Shown here: in pieces, positions 46,078-60,000 of the stretch
Position numbering within the stretch: position 1 is the first letter of the stretch
How the letters are laid out: each line of letters begins with the position of its first letter
NCBI RefSeq assembly: GCF_014633365.1
Contig: NC_068341.1
Span: 41,806,044-41,870,043 of the forward strand
Direction: 5' to 3'
Length of the DNA stretch: 64,000 bases
Source: Diospyros lotus
Lineage: Eukaryota > Streptophyta > Magnoliopsida > Ericales > Ebenaceae
Program-made: the position numbers and the translations under genes
The notes under the pieces: generated by a model
The model's input: only the letters and a program-made list of their open reading frames with translations
Told to the model about the DNA's origin: nothing
The model's database searches: none

Positions 46078-46419
46078 TGAGACAACCAAGTGATAAATAA
46101 AACTTGGAACAAAATCACACACACAGAAGACCAAATTTACATGGTTCAGTAAATAATGCCTACGTCTGCAGTAGCACTAGGTGTTTTTTCACTATTTGAG
46201 AATGTTACAATTACAAGAAATATACCCACATATTTATATACAAAGACTAGGGCAAAAAAATAACTCCTAATTCGAGCCTGTTTAGGTTTTAGAGGCTCTA
46301 CCCCTGAGCCCCCACAATGGGTGCTATCCCCTTGACCCCTGCCCGTGGACTAGGCAGCAAGACCCCATGCCGACTTTGTGTAGGCGTCATAAATCGAATC
46401 AGACTCCACATCTCCAACA
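46078..46419 (-). mobile_element. Copia-type LTR, copy 2
   Basis: This is the same solo or truncated LTR as at 21608-21949, in the equivalent intron, with one seen difference (gcccgtggac in place of gcccgcggac). Confidence 0.6.
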
Positions 46420-47621
46420 ATCAAAAGACAGCTAATGAAGTTTGATGGTTAAATCAAGTAATTGAATATGGAAGTTTTTAGTTTGAGGCAATCAAAGGTC
46501 TAATGTTGAAGAAGATGGCCAGGACAAATTAATGGAGGGAAATCTTTGAGCAAGTGCCTATAAATACCATCCCAACTAGACTCTCCAATCATCAGAACAA
46601 GCAAAGTGGGTGAGAAAGAAATTGAGAGAGAGGAGGGGGGGGTTTACCTTGCAGTAGTGAAAAGGAAGGAAAGAAAGATCAAAGAAGGAAAGGAAGTTTG
46701 TTGAGCTTCCCTCAGCCATAAGAAGTGGGGTAAGGCTCACATTTTCTTCAATCTTTTAGATTTCCAAACTTAGTTGAGACAATAGGCAACTTTCCCAATC
46801 TTTACGATGGTCGTTGACCTTATTTCAATTGTTGTTTGGTCCTTCTGGTATTGACAGTGAATTGAGAAGTGAGAAGCTTTCAACAATGACTATCATAGCC
46901 ACTGGAGTTTTCACTGGGGTTTGCCTAATTAGAAAGTGCATAGTGCCTGATAATCCTCCTGTTGACCCAAATGCCTATCCTTGAACCCACTGGACTTCTC
47001 ACATTTCAGAGAATTCTAAGTTATTTACTCTTTGACCCCCTATCTTTTCCATTACTTGCTCTTTAATTCCCACCTTTTTATACATTACAAAAGAGGACCT
47101 TAAAAGTTTTGGAAATAGCAAAAAGGTCCCCTCAAGTTTTTGAAAAGTATAGAAATGCCTCAAAATTTCAGAAAACTACAAGAATGCCCCTAAGGTTTCT
47201 AACAATTACAAAACAGCTCCTAAAGTTTATAAAAATTTGACAAAACAGCCCCTAAAGTTTCAAAATTGACAGAACCCCCCCCCCCCAAGTTCCAAAAAAA
47301 CCCTTAGAATGCCTTCAGGCTATTTTTTCCCCCCCAATAATAGAGTTATATTGATGTGGAGTTATTATAACAATCAGGTTAAGAAGTTATTAAGGAATAG
47401 ACTGTTGGTATAATATAGTACAAAAATTGAGAGTGCAGTTATTCTCTAATACGTATGTTTTAAAAAGTTAGCCTCATGCATGTTCATGAAATATCATGAC
47501 ATGACATTATATGTTCTTGATGGTTATTCGATATACACATGACATGGTGAATATTGCAAACAAAATTGAGAACATGGATTGAAAATTGCTACATTGAAAA
47601 ACATGAAAGATATTTATTCTA

Positions 47622-47981
47622 GGGTAATAGCACCCAGGGTGGGCTAGGCCATTTACAATGAGATCCCCTGTGGTTTAAAATCTTTTTTGAAGGTCCCCAC
47701 TGTTTTCCTTTCTATACAACCCCCCCCCCCAATTCGTTAGGTTGGAAGCCCTCATTGGCTCCTTATAGTTTTGAACATTTTTCACCCCTATGATTTCCTT
47801 TAATTTTTCATACTTCAGATCCAATCAAAGACAATCTATTTATGCTGTTGACTTAATGAAGAGAGGTTTAAGCAAAAAAAGAAAAAAGACAACCAAAAGA
47901 ACCTCCAAACACATTTTTAAACCCCAGAAAGTCTCCTTGCTAATAGCCCAAACCATGGGGAGTTTTGAGTGCAATTTACCC
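47622..47981. mobile_element. Mutator-like MITE, copy 2
   Basis: It is the same as 23166-23532, with the same tttattcta duplication (47613-47621, 47982-47990). It is 7 bp shorter, mainly because its C tract is shorter. Confidence 0.85.
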
Positions 47982-50684
47982 TTTATTCTATGATGAATGG
48001 ATGTGGTTGTAATATGATGGGTCATTGTGCTCAACCGTAGGAGAAAAGTTCAAGTACATGCCTAGTGACTTCACCAAGTACTAGGGATAAGACCCAGGTA
48101 TGATCTTGCACCCCCTTGTACACTATGGATAAATCTGCTACACAAAAACACCCATTGAGATGATTATAGAATCGGTGATAAATTTATTGATTGATTTGAT
48201 TAATGGTTCCTTGTAGTGATCGTGTTGTATATACGAAATGGATAATTGCCGCACTACCATTGCTACACCATGTACATGATTTAAATTGCTGCATTGGGAA
48301 TATTTTGTGAGAACATTTTATTGTATACATATGAAATGTATTTTTTTAAATGATCAATTATATGCAAATGGCCTTCACTGAGCTATGAGCTCATCAGTCC
48401 TCACTCCACCTAACATTTTTCAAGTAATCAACAAGATGCATAGAACCAAACTTGAAGGGAAAAAAAGGGGGGGGGGGGGAGATTGTCTGAAATACATCCT
48501 ATTTATTTTTGTTGGACATATAACAATGAGACCTTGTACTTTGGTTATTCTAGTTGTATATCTCACTGTTGGTTTTTAATCATTGAGGTGATTGAAAGGA
48601 AGATAAGCTTCATGCTCCTTAAGTTTTGGCTTGTGGTTCACAGCTGATCATACTACCCACAAGAAGGGGTGCAACATGTCTTTCTCTCTCTCATAAACAC
48701 CTCAAATTCCAGTGCTCTTTTGATTTTTCACATTTATATTCTTTGGACCTTCTCACGAGGGTGACCATTGTGGCCCAAAATCAAGCCACTGCAGTGCAAC
48801 TCTCAGGTATGTTGAGTTTTGTTTCATGTTTTACCCATTACTATTTATATTGTCATGACATGAGCATAAACATTTGTTGCAAGTACCCTAATTTTCCAAC
48901 ATCATAATCTTTTTATCTGTTACTAAGTCAATTGAGATTTATGCCATTCATTTAACGTTTTTCAGATCCGTAAATTTAAGCTGGTATGATAGTATCAGCA
49001 TCTAAGACACGGTGATACCTTAGACATGCTCCTAGTTATATAGCATTGACTGCACTTACTAGGATAGCATATTGACGTTAGGAGATACACTGACTATTTG
49101 ATATTTTGTAGTTATTGATTCATTCATTGTGTTGACATATTCTAATTCATATATACCACTCCAATGTTATGACACTGATGTTCAGGCAAGATGATATTTA
49201 TTCTGAATATACTTCATATTATTTAGTTTGATTCTATTCAGATGAGATGTCCATTTGGTTCTTATTGCATATAGAGATGGTATTGATCGTCAGATTGTAT
49301 GATACAAGGCTTACTACACCTTAGTGGGGCCCCACAGTCCACTTAGGCGATAGTGTTGGTCAAAAACCCCCACACTTTTGGGTTGTAGCAGTAGTACAGA
49401 CATTCATGACAGCATAACACTCGCTCCAAGTTTTTCCTGTATTTTGCTCTATATGACATTCTACCGACCAGAATGTTGCTACACTGCTGATCAGAATGTT
49501 CTGGAAAATTAGAAAGGAAAATTTACTTCCGACTATGCAAGACAAAAACGTCAAATCAATTAACAGCTACCTCGGAAAATGTGCCTAAACTTCCACTCAA
49601 CGTCATGGAGATCCCTTGCAATGAGCTCCTGGCAAGGTGGTTGTTGAGAAAAATCCTGACGAACCCGACCAAAAAAAAAAAAGTTTTATGCATAAATCTC
49701 AGGATTACATTCAGAAAGAAAAGACACCCGGGGGATTACCAGTGGAGGAAAAACTTTTTCTGCAGCACGCCGAGGAACAGAGAACCCTCCATGAGTACTA
49801 GTATCACTTGCTGTTAAGGTCTTGCAGAAATAATTGGTAGGCTGCCTGCTTGGAACTCCCAGTTCCACAGGAACATATGTATCCTTTTGCTCTTGCTGCA
49901 TAACCAAAAAACATTACTTCTGGTGGTCAATTGCCGATAAAATGGTCAAAGAGTAGTATGATTAGTTGAACCAGCTTCAAGGATAGCTTAAAGACTACCG
50001 GTGTCAAGGGCTGCAAGGTCATTTGAGCATACACTTCGTCCGTTTCAACATCTGCCTGAAATTCCAGAAATAAACAATTCTTTCTTAAGTGTCATACACA
50101 ACAATTAGGTAATATGTACATAAGTAAAAATAAGAAGCACAGAGAAAGGAACCCACGTGCATTGTAACATTGTGCAGTTGGCAGATCAACTGGGGCGGCA
50201 AGTTTGGATAATTGGGTATGTGGGCATCAACTTCTTTGTTAGTTGTGGCTGCAACCTGGCTTCAATTACGTTTGAAGTCATTACCATTCACTTTTTTCAT
50301 TGCTAAAATATTACAATATGGTCTTGAGCTGAATAAATAGGTGTTCTGAAAACAACAGTACTATCAGAAAAGAACCTGCTCACTATGACCCTGAGGGAAG
50401 TAAACCACGCGACTCCTAACCGTTGGCAGGGACACCAGAGGCCCAGCGCAAGCATGCCATAGCTCAGAATTCAAACATTTCTTCTCCCCTTTCAAAAACC
50501 AATAAAAACAAAACAACAAAAGACCACAAAAGGTTTGTTAAATCCAATGAAAAACTAATACGTTCAAAGAAAATACAAAATCAAGCCAAAAAAGTAAAAC
50601 AAAAAGAATTGAGAACAGAAGACAAAGGGAGACACCTTCATGAGTATGCTGTCCCTGACCCAGCCCCGATGTCGAAAGCTTCAT

Positions 50685-51092
50685 ATCTTGTCTAAATTTC
50701 GAACATACAACGCTGTTTCAAACTATAATAAACTTCAGCTCAGGCAACCCTCTTCTACAGCTTCCATAATGTCGAGCCCTAAATTGGCGTTCCAGACCAA
50801 CTCTTTTGCTTCCTCAACCAAGGCTCCCCCAACCTCACCATTTCTTTCCTTCCAAGAAACCCCCAAAACCAAGCCCCGCACGGAATTCCCAAATTACGGG
50901 ACTACTTTGAAAGCCCCAAATTCAACCCTATGTCTCGCGGAGCAGCAAGTCAGCCTTCTTCCCAAATATGGAAAACAGCGTCAGCCGAGCTTGGCGCGCC
51001 AAGCGTGCCCCAACACCGCCATGAATGAGCTTTCTCCTTGTGGGTGGAAGCGCAGGTAAAAGAAGAGAATGGGAAATAGGGCTTTTCTGTCC
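50685..51092 (-). promoter_or_regulatory. ARF8 leader, copy 2, with an altered uORF
   Basis: The leader matches 26241-26649 but has one C fewer in the run near 50826-50830. This shortens the long uORF from 35 to about 20 codons. The 13-codon uORF and the 4-codon uORF next to the main ATG are unchanged. Confidence 0.5.
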
Positions 51093-51155
51093 CTTTTATA
51101 ATTGCCCCGACCAAGCTCAGTCTGGTAACAGTAGAGAGAGAGAAAGGACGAATTG

Positions 51156-51191
<36 letters not shown>

Positions 51192-53379
51192 GAAGAAGAA
51201 GCAGAGAAGGTTTTGGGGGAAATTCCAATTCCAATTCCAAATACAATCTGAGCCGTTTGGGGATCCGTACAGAGCGAATCGCAGCCGTCCGTTTTGGAAT
51301 GATGTGACAGGCAGGCATGTGCCTCCATCCATTCAGTGGTCGTTGTCAGAGTACGGACATTTATTTTATAAATTAAATATACACCCAGATATCCACTCTA
51401 AATTAATCTATCTATATTAAATATTAATTTACCATATAATTATTTTTTTAATATTATTTACGTGAAAAACTTAAAAAATCTCTTGATCACAGTTAGCATT
51501 CGATCCAAACTTCCTTTATTTTTTTAAATTTACAATTCGCTTACTCCTATACCTCGAGCATAAATTTTTTACGAGTCAAAACTCTGGAGTCTATCTCCTC
51601 AAATAAATAGAATTAATTGTATATTTTCGCATAAGGGTAAAATAGGATCCAAAAATCTAAGGGCATGAGGCAAGTAATAAAACTCTCAAATTTTTTTAAA
51701 GTTGTAGAGGATCAACTTTTAGTAGAGACAAAAATGCTCAATTTTGATAGAAATTGATTCACTTATGAGTGTATAAATTTGCGACCACATCTGATTTACC
51801 TGAAATCTGAATTAGGGAGAAAGCTAATCTTCTTAAGACTAGGCAAGCGAGTCCGAATACCTGGATTATAAAAAAAAAATAGAACCCAAGACTTCATGGT
51901 ATCCCAAGCTTCCGAACTTTTACGATGGACTATTTGCACTATCTTGAGAGATTTATACATTTAAGTTTATATAAATAAAATTATATCATGTATTAATTTT
52001 TTTAAGAGTAATATTATTCATCTTTAGTAGAGATAAACAATAATAATATGTTAGTCTATGTGAAAGTGTTAAATTGACATACACATCTATTTAAAAAATA
52101 TTAAAAATAAAATCTGTTGGATGTTCTTTTATCTTCTTCAGGTAAATACTTCTATATAAGGTGTCACATCACAAACTATTTATTTTTTTACTGGAAATGA
52201 ATATCATTATTATTTTTTTAATATTAATTTTAATACTTTATATTAATATTGATATAATGAGTACTATAAAATATTAACATATAATATCATATAAGTGTTG
52301 GATTTAAGTATTTAAATGATATTTTTATTAATATTTTATATATTTTTATAAAATGTAAGGTGGTGAAGATGAAATAATGATTGCTACTGCTCTTTTAAGG
52401 GGGCACAAGTATATCTTGTTTTTGGATAAAGTATATTTATTATATCTTATTTTTATATTTAAATAATTAAATTAATTAATGATAAATATATTATATTTTG
52501 AAACATTTAATTAATTAATCAAATTTGAATAATAAAAATAAATGTATTTTGGCTCGAAAACAAAATTGCATTTATCATCTTCTACCTATTTTCTCAAGGA
52601 TAATGATTAGTATTATTTTAATTTTACTCATTAATTAATAAATATATCATGTTTTAAAATCCATCTCGCCATAAGGACTAGAATATCTTTTTTACAAGAT
52701 ACGCACTGAAATTTAAATTATGAATTAACATCAGACCTAAACATAAATTAAGCGACAAATAAGTTATCGCCCCACAAAATAGTCCGATTATTGTGCTTAA
52801 GGTTCAACAAAGTGGCTTGCACTCCCCGAATAGTGCTATAAGAATCGATATTGAATATCCCCATGTAATTATGCTCCTATGGCAATAACATATTATATTT
52901 AATCAACTAACTATATTGTTTAAAATTTTTAAATAAATTATAACAAATGTGATTTATCTAAAAATAAAATATGCTAAAAATAAATTATCAGCATTAGCCC
53001 TTCATGAAATAACTTAAAATGTTAAATACTAAGGTGGTTTAGGACTCAATATTTTTTGTCACAATTAGTTGATGATAATGAGAGTTTATGCAATAGGTTG
53101 ATGTGATTAAGAGATTGGATTTAGAACCATTTTATTTCCAATAACCAATTAATGAGATGGCAACAACCCACAAGTCAACCACCTCAATAGGCTACTCTAG
53201 TATTTTGTTATTTTTATTGATGAACGAAAATCGATAGTCTAATTTTTTAAATAAAATTAAAATTAATTGCTAATATTTAAAAATGAAAATTTGATTTAAA
53301 ATTGAAATAAATACAAAAGTCAGGGCTTTCTTTTTCTACAAATTGCCCATTTTAAAAAATTATGAAAAAAATTATTTAT

Positions 53380-56300
53380 TATTGAAAAAGGAAATATTTT
53401 TCCTACTATTATAAGTTGAGATTGAATCTCTATTTATAAGCATAAATCTTACACGATAAATTATAAAATTAAATACTAAATATCACTTTCAAGATAAGTA
53501 CACTTAAATAATCATTATCTACTGCTGTACTGATTTCAAGACTATAAATAAACTTGGGTTTATCGAGAAGTCATAGACTTCTCAATTTTCAACGACCTTC
53601 TTTTAAACCAAGCTTGTTAAGATTAACCATGTCAATTATTTTCTCGAATTTAAAGAAAGTGTTAACCCTCAATGGTTCTGTAAACATGTTTGCAACTTGC
53701 AAAACTCGAGCATAGTTTCCTCAATCTTTACTAAATCTCTAATGTAATGAAATTTAATGTTAGTGTCTCACGAAAAATTAGGTTCTTGGTTAGTGTAATT
53801 GCCAAGTTGTTGTCACACTTAATCACGATGGGATGCTCCTGCTTGTGATATAACATAGCAAGCATTTGACGTAATCACACTGATTGAGATTTGCGTTACA
53901 CAATATGCTGTTGGTATGTATTCTACTTGTGCCGTAGATAAAGCAACCACCTATTGCTTCTTTGAGAACCAAGAAAAAAATTATAGATCTTAAAGAAAAA
54001 ACATAACAAGAAGTACTTTTTCTTTCTCCAATATTGCTTTCCCAATTATTATCAACATGACCCACTACCTAAAAGTTATTAAAGGAAGCATAGAAAAAAC
54101 CATGTTCAATGATATGCTTGACATATCTCAAAATTCTTTGACTAGTTTGTAAGTGTGAACGTTGAAGGGAATATCTAGATCTATTGACATTCTTGACACT
54201 ATATACATTGTTTGGCCCAATAAAAGTCAAATAACGTAGACTACCTAACATTTGTAAAATATGGGATTAACACCTACACCACTTTTGTCCTTCACCAACT
54301 TTGACCTTTCTTTCATTAGAATGCGAATCAGATTACATAAAGCCATCTTGAAGAAGATCCTTAACATGTTGGGAAACAAAGATTCTCTTATCAAATTGTA
54401 TCATTTCAATGCTAAGAAAGTAAGACACGAGACCCATATATGCCATTCAAATTCCTGTTTCATGGCCTCCCTGAAGTTATCAATTATTTCTTGACTCTCT
54501 CCAATAAAAATGAGATCATTAGCATATAGGCACACAATAAGCATCTCATATTTCGAATCGGCCTTCACATACAAAGTATATTCATAAGGATATCGAGTAA
54601 GCCATGGCTTAGAAAATACGAATCAATTCAGGTGTACCACGCTCTAAGTATTTGCTTAAGTTGTAGAGAGCTCTCTTCAATTTGTAGATCAACCTATCTT
54701 GCTCATTCATAACATACCCAATAGGCTGATGCACATACATCTCCTCTACAAGTACACCATTTAGAAATGTGGACTTAACATTCATTTGGTGCATTTTCCA
54801 ATGTCTTTGAGCTACTAAGGAAAGAATCAAATAAATAGTGTCTGATCGAGCAATTGAAGCAAATACTTCAAAATAATCAACCCTAAGTTTTTGTTTGTAA
54901 CCTTTGACTACCAACTTAGTTTTGAGTTTGTCAATTTCCCTATTAAGCTTGTACTTGCTCTTATAGACATTTCATGCCGATAAACTATTTTCCTTCCATA
55001 AGAAGAGTTAGGTCCCATTAATCATTTTTCTCAATTGCCCATATCTCATCATCCATGGCACAAATCCATCCTTATTCTCATGAAGCCTCTAGAAATTTTT
55101 TCAGATCATAGTCGGCAAAGGAAGTAAAGTTAATAATCTCCTCGTCGTTGTATCATTGTCTTGGGACAACACATAATCTTGTAAATGAGTTGGTAAGACT
55201 CGTTCTTGGTGTGGACATAAGGAAGTTGTTGTAGTTACAGACTACATTTCAGCGTCTTATATAAGCTAAGGTAATATTACTGTAGTGGTTGTCTGCATAT
55301 CAGAAGCTTCTAGTGATTTAGGAGCAAGCTTTTTTTCTTCTAGGAAGAAGTAATACTAGTTCTCCTCCTCCATGCTCTAACTCCACTCATCTTCCTCATT
55401 AAAGGTGACATCTTGGGTAATAATCACTTTTTTGTCACAAGATTATATAACTTATAACTCGTAGTCATATTATTGTAACCAATAAAAATACATTTCTCAC
55501 TTTTATAATTAAGCTTCTTGAGGAGCTTGTTAGTTATATGGGCCTAAGTAATATAGCCAAAACACACAAAGATGTGCAATTGAAGTTCGACCACTCCATA
55601 CCTCAAAAGAAGTCTTGAACTTAAGACTTTTTGTCAAACATTTATTTAGCAAATACATCGCACACGCAACTGCTTCAACCCAAAATTACTTTCGCACATG
55701 TTTTGCACACAGCATGCAACAAACCATATCAACAATATTACAATTCTTCATTTCTATAAATCAATTTTGCCGAGGTTTGTATCTTGCTATCAATTGATGC
55801 TTGATATCGCTCTACTTAAAGAAGTTGTTGCGAAAAAAAACTACAAAACAAAATAAGTTAGTGTAAACCAAAATCGAACCAGATTTAACCGAAAGTAAAG
55901 AACACGAAGAACATAATATAAAACTCCCTGTTAAAATGTTCAAGACTTAGATTTGAAAGATTCGTTCACCACTTTGGTAACGCTAACGAATAGGGACCAC
56001 AAAGCTACAAAGAAGCCTCCAAACCATAAATCTAGAAAACCCTAACACCTCTCGGCCGAATACAAACGAAGCCCTTTCTCCTCCAAACGATCAAAGCCAC
56101 ACAAAGCAAGTTACCACAAAAGGTAGATCAGTCATAAAGACGGAGGGTCAAAAACACAAAGTTAAGAGAGAACTTACCCATAAAGGATGATCGAAAACCC
56201 TCTAAATAAGGCACATGCATCATCAACAAATTGACTAAGATCACCAAGGAAAGATGCGGCCTCTCAACATGGAAAGTGGCCTTGGACTGACACCCTTGAG

Positions 56301-57032
56301 ACTTGAAATAACCACTTCTCTAATGGAAATTAGAAAGACCTTTCTTCTTGTCTTCTAACACCAATTTGCTTTATATAGCTTTCTCCATCATCTTTGATTT
56401 CTCCTTGAGCCACTACTTATGAACATATAAAAAGCCAGAGTGTCTCGAGTCCCAAGCTTTCTTTTGCAATTTTCATAGTTGCCACTTTCTTGAAGATGGA
56501 GGAATCTATAGCTTGAAATATGTAAAATAGGACTTTACAATATTTCTTTTTATTTTCTTTCAAAGTCTTATGCTATTCCCGATCAAAGTCGTTGGTGTCT
56601 CTAACTCCTCAAATCTGTTTCAATGATCTCCATGAGCTCATGGTATGCAAATAGCACCTCCATTTGAATCTTCCAATGCTTGAAATTATTCTCGTCAAAC
56701 TTTGGGAGTTGAGGTTGGATCCTCCTAGTTTTATTCCCAATAGCAATTGTTCTCAAATACTTGAAAGAGCCTAAGCGACACGACCTTATTAGGAGCTTGC
56801 CTTGGGCTCTAATACCAAATATTAGAAGAAGAAAATACTTTTCTTATTATCATAAATTGAGAATATACCTTCGTACATAGGCATAAACCTTACACAATAA
56901 ACCATCAAAATTAAACACTAAATTTCACTTCCAAGACAAGTAACCATAAATAATCCTTATCTTCTACTTGATTCTAGGACACTAAACGAGCTTGGGTTTA
57001 CAGAGAAGTCACAAACTCTTCAATTTCTAACA
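53380..57032 (-). mobile_element. Short Ty1/copia retrotransposon, copy 2
   Basis: It corresponds base for base to 28942-32593, including both LTRs, the PBS and the RT frame (54609-54914). It carries the same stops, so it was inserted and decayed before the two copies separated. Confidence 0.9.
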
Positions 57033-57037
57033 TTTAT

Positions 57038-60000
57038 TAAAAAATTTACATATACCATCATGATAAATCTTATTTAGACTTCTTTTGTAGTCTAAGTTAT
57101 TTTACAAATTCTCTTTATAATTCACTTTTAATATTTTTGAGTTCTTATAATTTGTTTTTGCATTATTCTTATTAAAAATGTCAAAAATAGGAGCTAGGGT
57201 AAAATTCACACATATTATTATTAATGAATTGTATTATTTTTGCATAAAAATATTAGCTACCATTGTAAGCGCTTACTACACATAATTTTTAAATTTTAAA
57301 AACTCTTATTAGTTACTAATAAATATATCATAATTTGAAATGTTTTATCAACTAATAAAATTATATTAATACTGAAAAGAATATACTCTTTCTAAAGTAA
57401 GGTACATGCATTTGAACCATAACCATTATCCTTAAAGCAATAGTAACACTACCCCCTCTATCCATATATAATATAATAACTCAATTATTTTTTTATAGGA
57501 GTCCTTTAGGGCCATACCGGGCAATGTGACCCTTTCCATAAATAAGCAGGCAATCGTTTGGAGTGAGTTAGTTTGATACTAGTGAATTTATTGACAAAGT
57601 TTCTGGCGGACCATGCCTCTGTAAATAGCCCATAGCACTAGGAGGCCAATTTCACAAAACTACATCGTAAAGATTCAATCGATTTGATTATCGAATCAAT
57701 TGAAATGTTAAAATTAAAATAATATATATAAAAAAAAATAAATCGAATTAACCAAACAAATATAAAACCCTAACAAACCAAAAATTAAAAAAATAATAAA
57801 ACCAACCAAAAAATAAAAATATTACTCAAATAAGAATAATTTTTACTCAATTAATCTTTATAAACAAATTTCAGTTCAAAAATATATACCAAATTAAAAA
57901 AAATATTACTCTAAAACAAAAATAAAAATTACTCAATTAACCTTTATAAATAAATTTCAATTTACAAATATTACTCAAATAAAAAATTTTGTTATTTGAA
58001 TAACAATAATATTACTTGATTAAAAAAATTTTCTCGAGTAAAAATAACATTTCAATGAGTTCGATTATTTCGACTAAACCAAACCAAAATAACTAAAAAA
58101 TTCAAATTTAAAACCAAACCAAACCAGTTTACAAATTAAATCAAACCGAACCACTAATTTTAACAAGTTCAGTTTAATTATTTCAATTTAACTAATATTC
58201 TACTCACCCCTATCCTTAAGTATAGCATTGGGCAATTAGTCCGAAAGACAGGGCTTTTGTTGTTAAATTTTGAATTTCTTTAACTTAATTTACCTATTTT
58301 ATGTTCTGTGACTATTGAATTTTTATATAGCATAAAAAGAGAAGGTGAGCTTGTGGTAAAACACGACCAAACAAGAACTTATTGATCGTTTAAAAAGCTT
58401 TAAGACTTGCTTCCATGTGACAACATTTAGTTGGGTAAATAACATTACTTGTCCTTAAAATTTGCCTTATAACAAATCAATTCTTTATGTCATTAAACTT
58501 TTAATCTTATTACAATTTAATCTTTTTGTTAAATTTATCATAAAATTACAGAGAAAATGACTTAAAAGAAGCACCAAACTATGGTCACTTGTTCAAATTT
58601 ATTCCAAACTTTAATTCTTATAAAACTCACTAGGAATTCAGCTTTTGTCAACAAAATGTTACATAATTTGAATGGTCATTAGAGAACACATTTAAAAATG
58701 TCACGTCAAGCGTACAAGACAATAGCTGATGTGCCAATTACTTTCACTGACATGGAAAATGGATATGATGGGAAGGGAAAAACAAATAAAGAAGCCCTAA
58801 TATATATGCATATGTATGTATGTATGACTATACATATAAGTAAATCACTAACTCAGCTGACATAAAGATTTGAGTCTTTAGTGTACATATACATTTTTTA
58901 AAAATTTTTATATTAAAAACAAGGGAAAAATAAGTCAAAAGACAAACTAACTTGGGTTGAACCAATTCGATTCAATCCAATCCTAATCCAACCGGTTCGG
59001 TCTTCAGTCGAAAAAGTATAACCCTGATCCAATCCTGTCTAGTGTCACTCTGATTCGATTTAGACCGAATAAAAACCTCTAACTACTACCTTTTGCACAT
59101 GCTTAGAACCCAATCATAGGGAGTAATGTAGGTAACAAAGAAGTAAGAACAGTACAAGACACCTAACATAAGTTCCCAAGAAACCAATAAGAATAAGGCA
59201 CAAAGCTTTCGCTTCTTTAAAGGAAAACCAAACAATCGACTAACCTAAGCAAAATCAACTTCATCACATATAGGAAATGCAACACTAAGCTTCGTTTTCT
59301 AAGTTCTCCAGTAAGAATTGTTGCATGGAAGAAGGATATTGAAACTTCGGGTAGAGATTTTGACAAAAATTGTGGAGGAGAAGGAAATCTCGGCGCAGGG
59401 CAGCATTTACCTGAAACTCCCACAGCCTCGTAGATATTATCAGCATTTACCTGAAAACTTCAGAATAAGGAAACAAAATACTGAACGAATTGACAACATA
59501 GTAAAGAAAGCTACAACTAAAAAGCTGTAAAAAAAAGTAAAATTGACAACATTATGAAGAAAAGGAACAAGACAGACAACTTATGATTAAGAGCAAGTGA
59601 AAAAAGGACAGATGATCACTGAGAACTCCGTGATTACTGCATTATTTGACTAATTGCATTTGTTATGCGTAAGTATAACAAATTTTGTGGCTTCTATCAA
59701 GTTCCATTCAGGTTCAATTAAAAGGAGGCGGCAAAATGAGAAAGATAAAATAAAAAAGTAACTAAAATGAGGTTGGCTAACCAAAACCAAGATTAGATGA
59801 CAAATAAAATGACATCAGACTGCTATGAAGCCTTTTCAAGACCAATAATGTACTGATATTGTTGATATAATCAGATTGCGAAGAAGCATAGAAACCAAGA
59901 CTCAATAATTTTGGCAATAACATAACAGAATACCATACTCGGAAACTGAATGACATAACTACTTAATAATGTTCTGAAATGTTAACTTAACTGTGTTATT

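Larger units (their letters stand above)
44419..50684 (-). pseudogene. ARF8: Second ARF8 copy: exons 1-10 only, frameshifted in exon 10
   Basis: The exons are 50684-50636, 50488-50376, 50255-50157, 50055-49999, 49895-49740, 49655-49571, 45746-45656, 45542-45378, 45259-45137 and 44495-44419. They equal exons 1-10 of the full gene. Exon 10 is 77 nt instead of 76 because of an extra G (gatcgcgcagtg against gatcgccagtg), which shifts the frame after SH of SHWRSVK. Exons 11-14, with the activation and PB1 regions and the miR167 site, are absent because the copy stops at the N gap. The copy could be an unpurged allele, a real truncated tandem copy, or an assembly error in which the extra G is a base-call fault. 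Confidence 0.85.
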
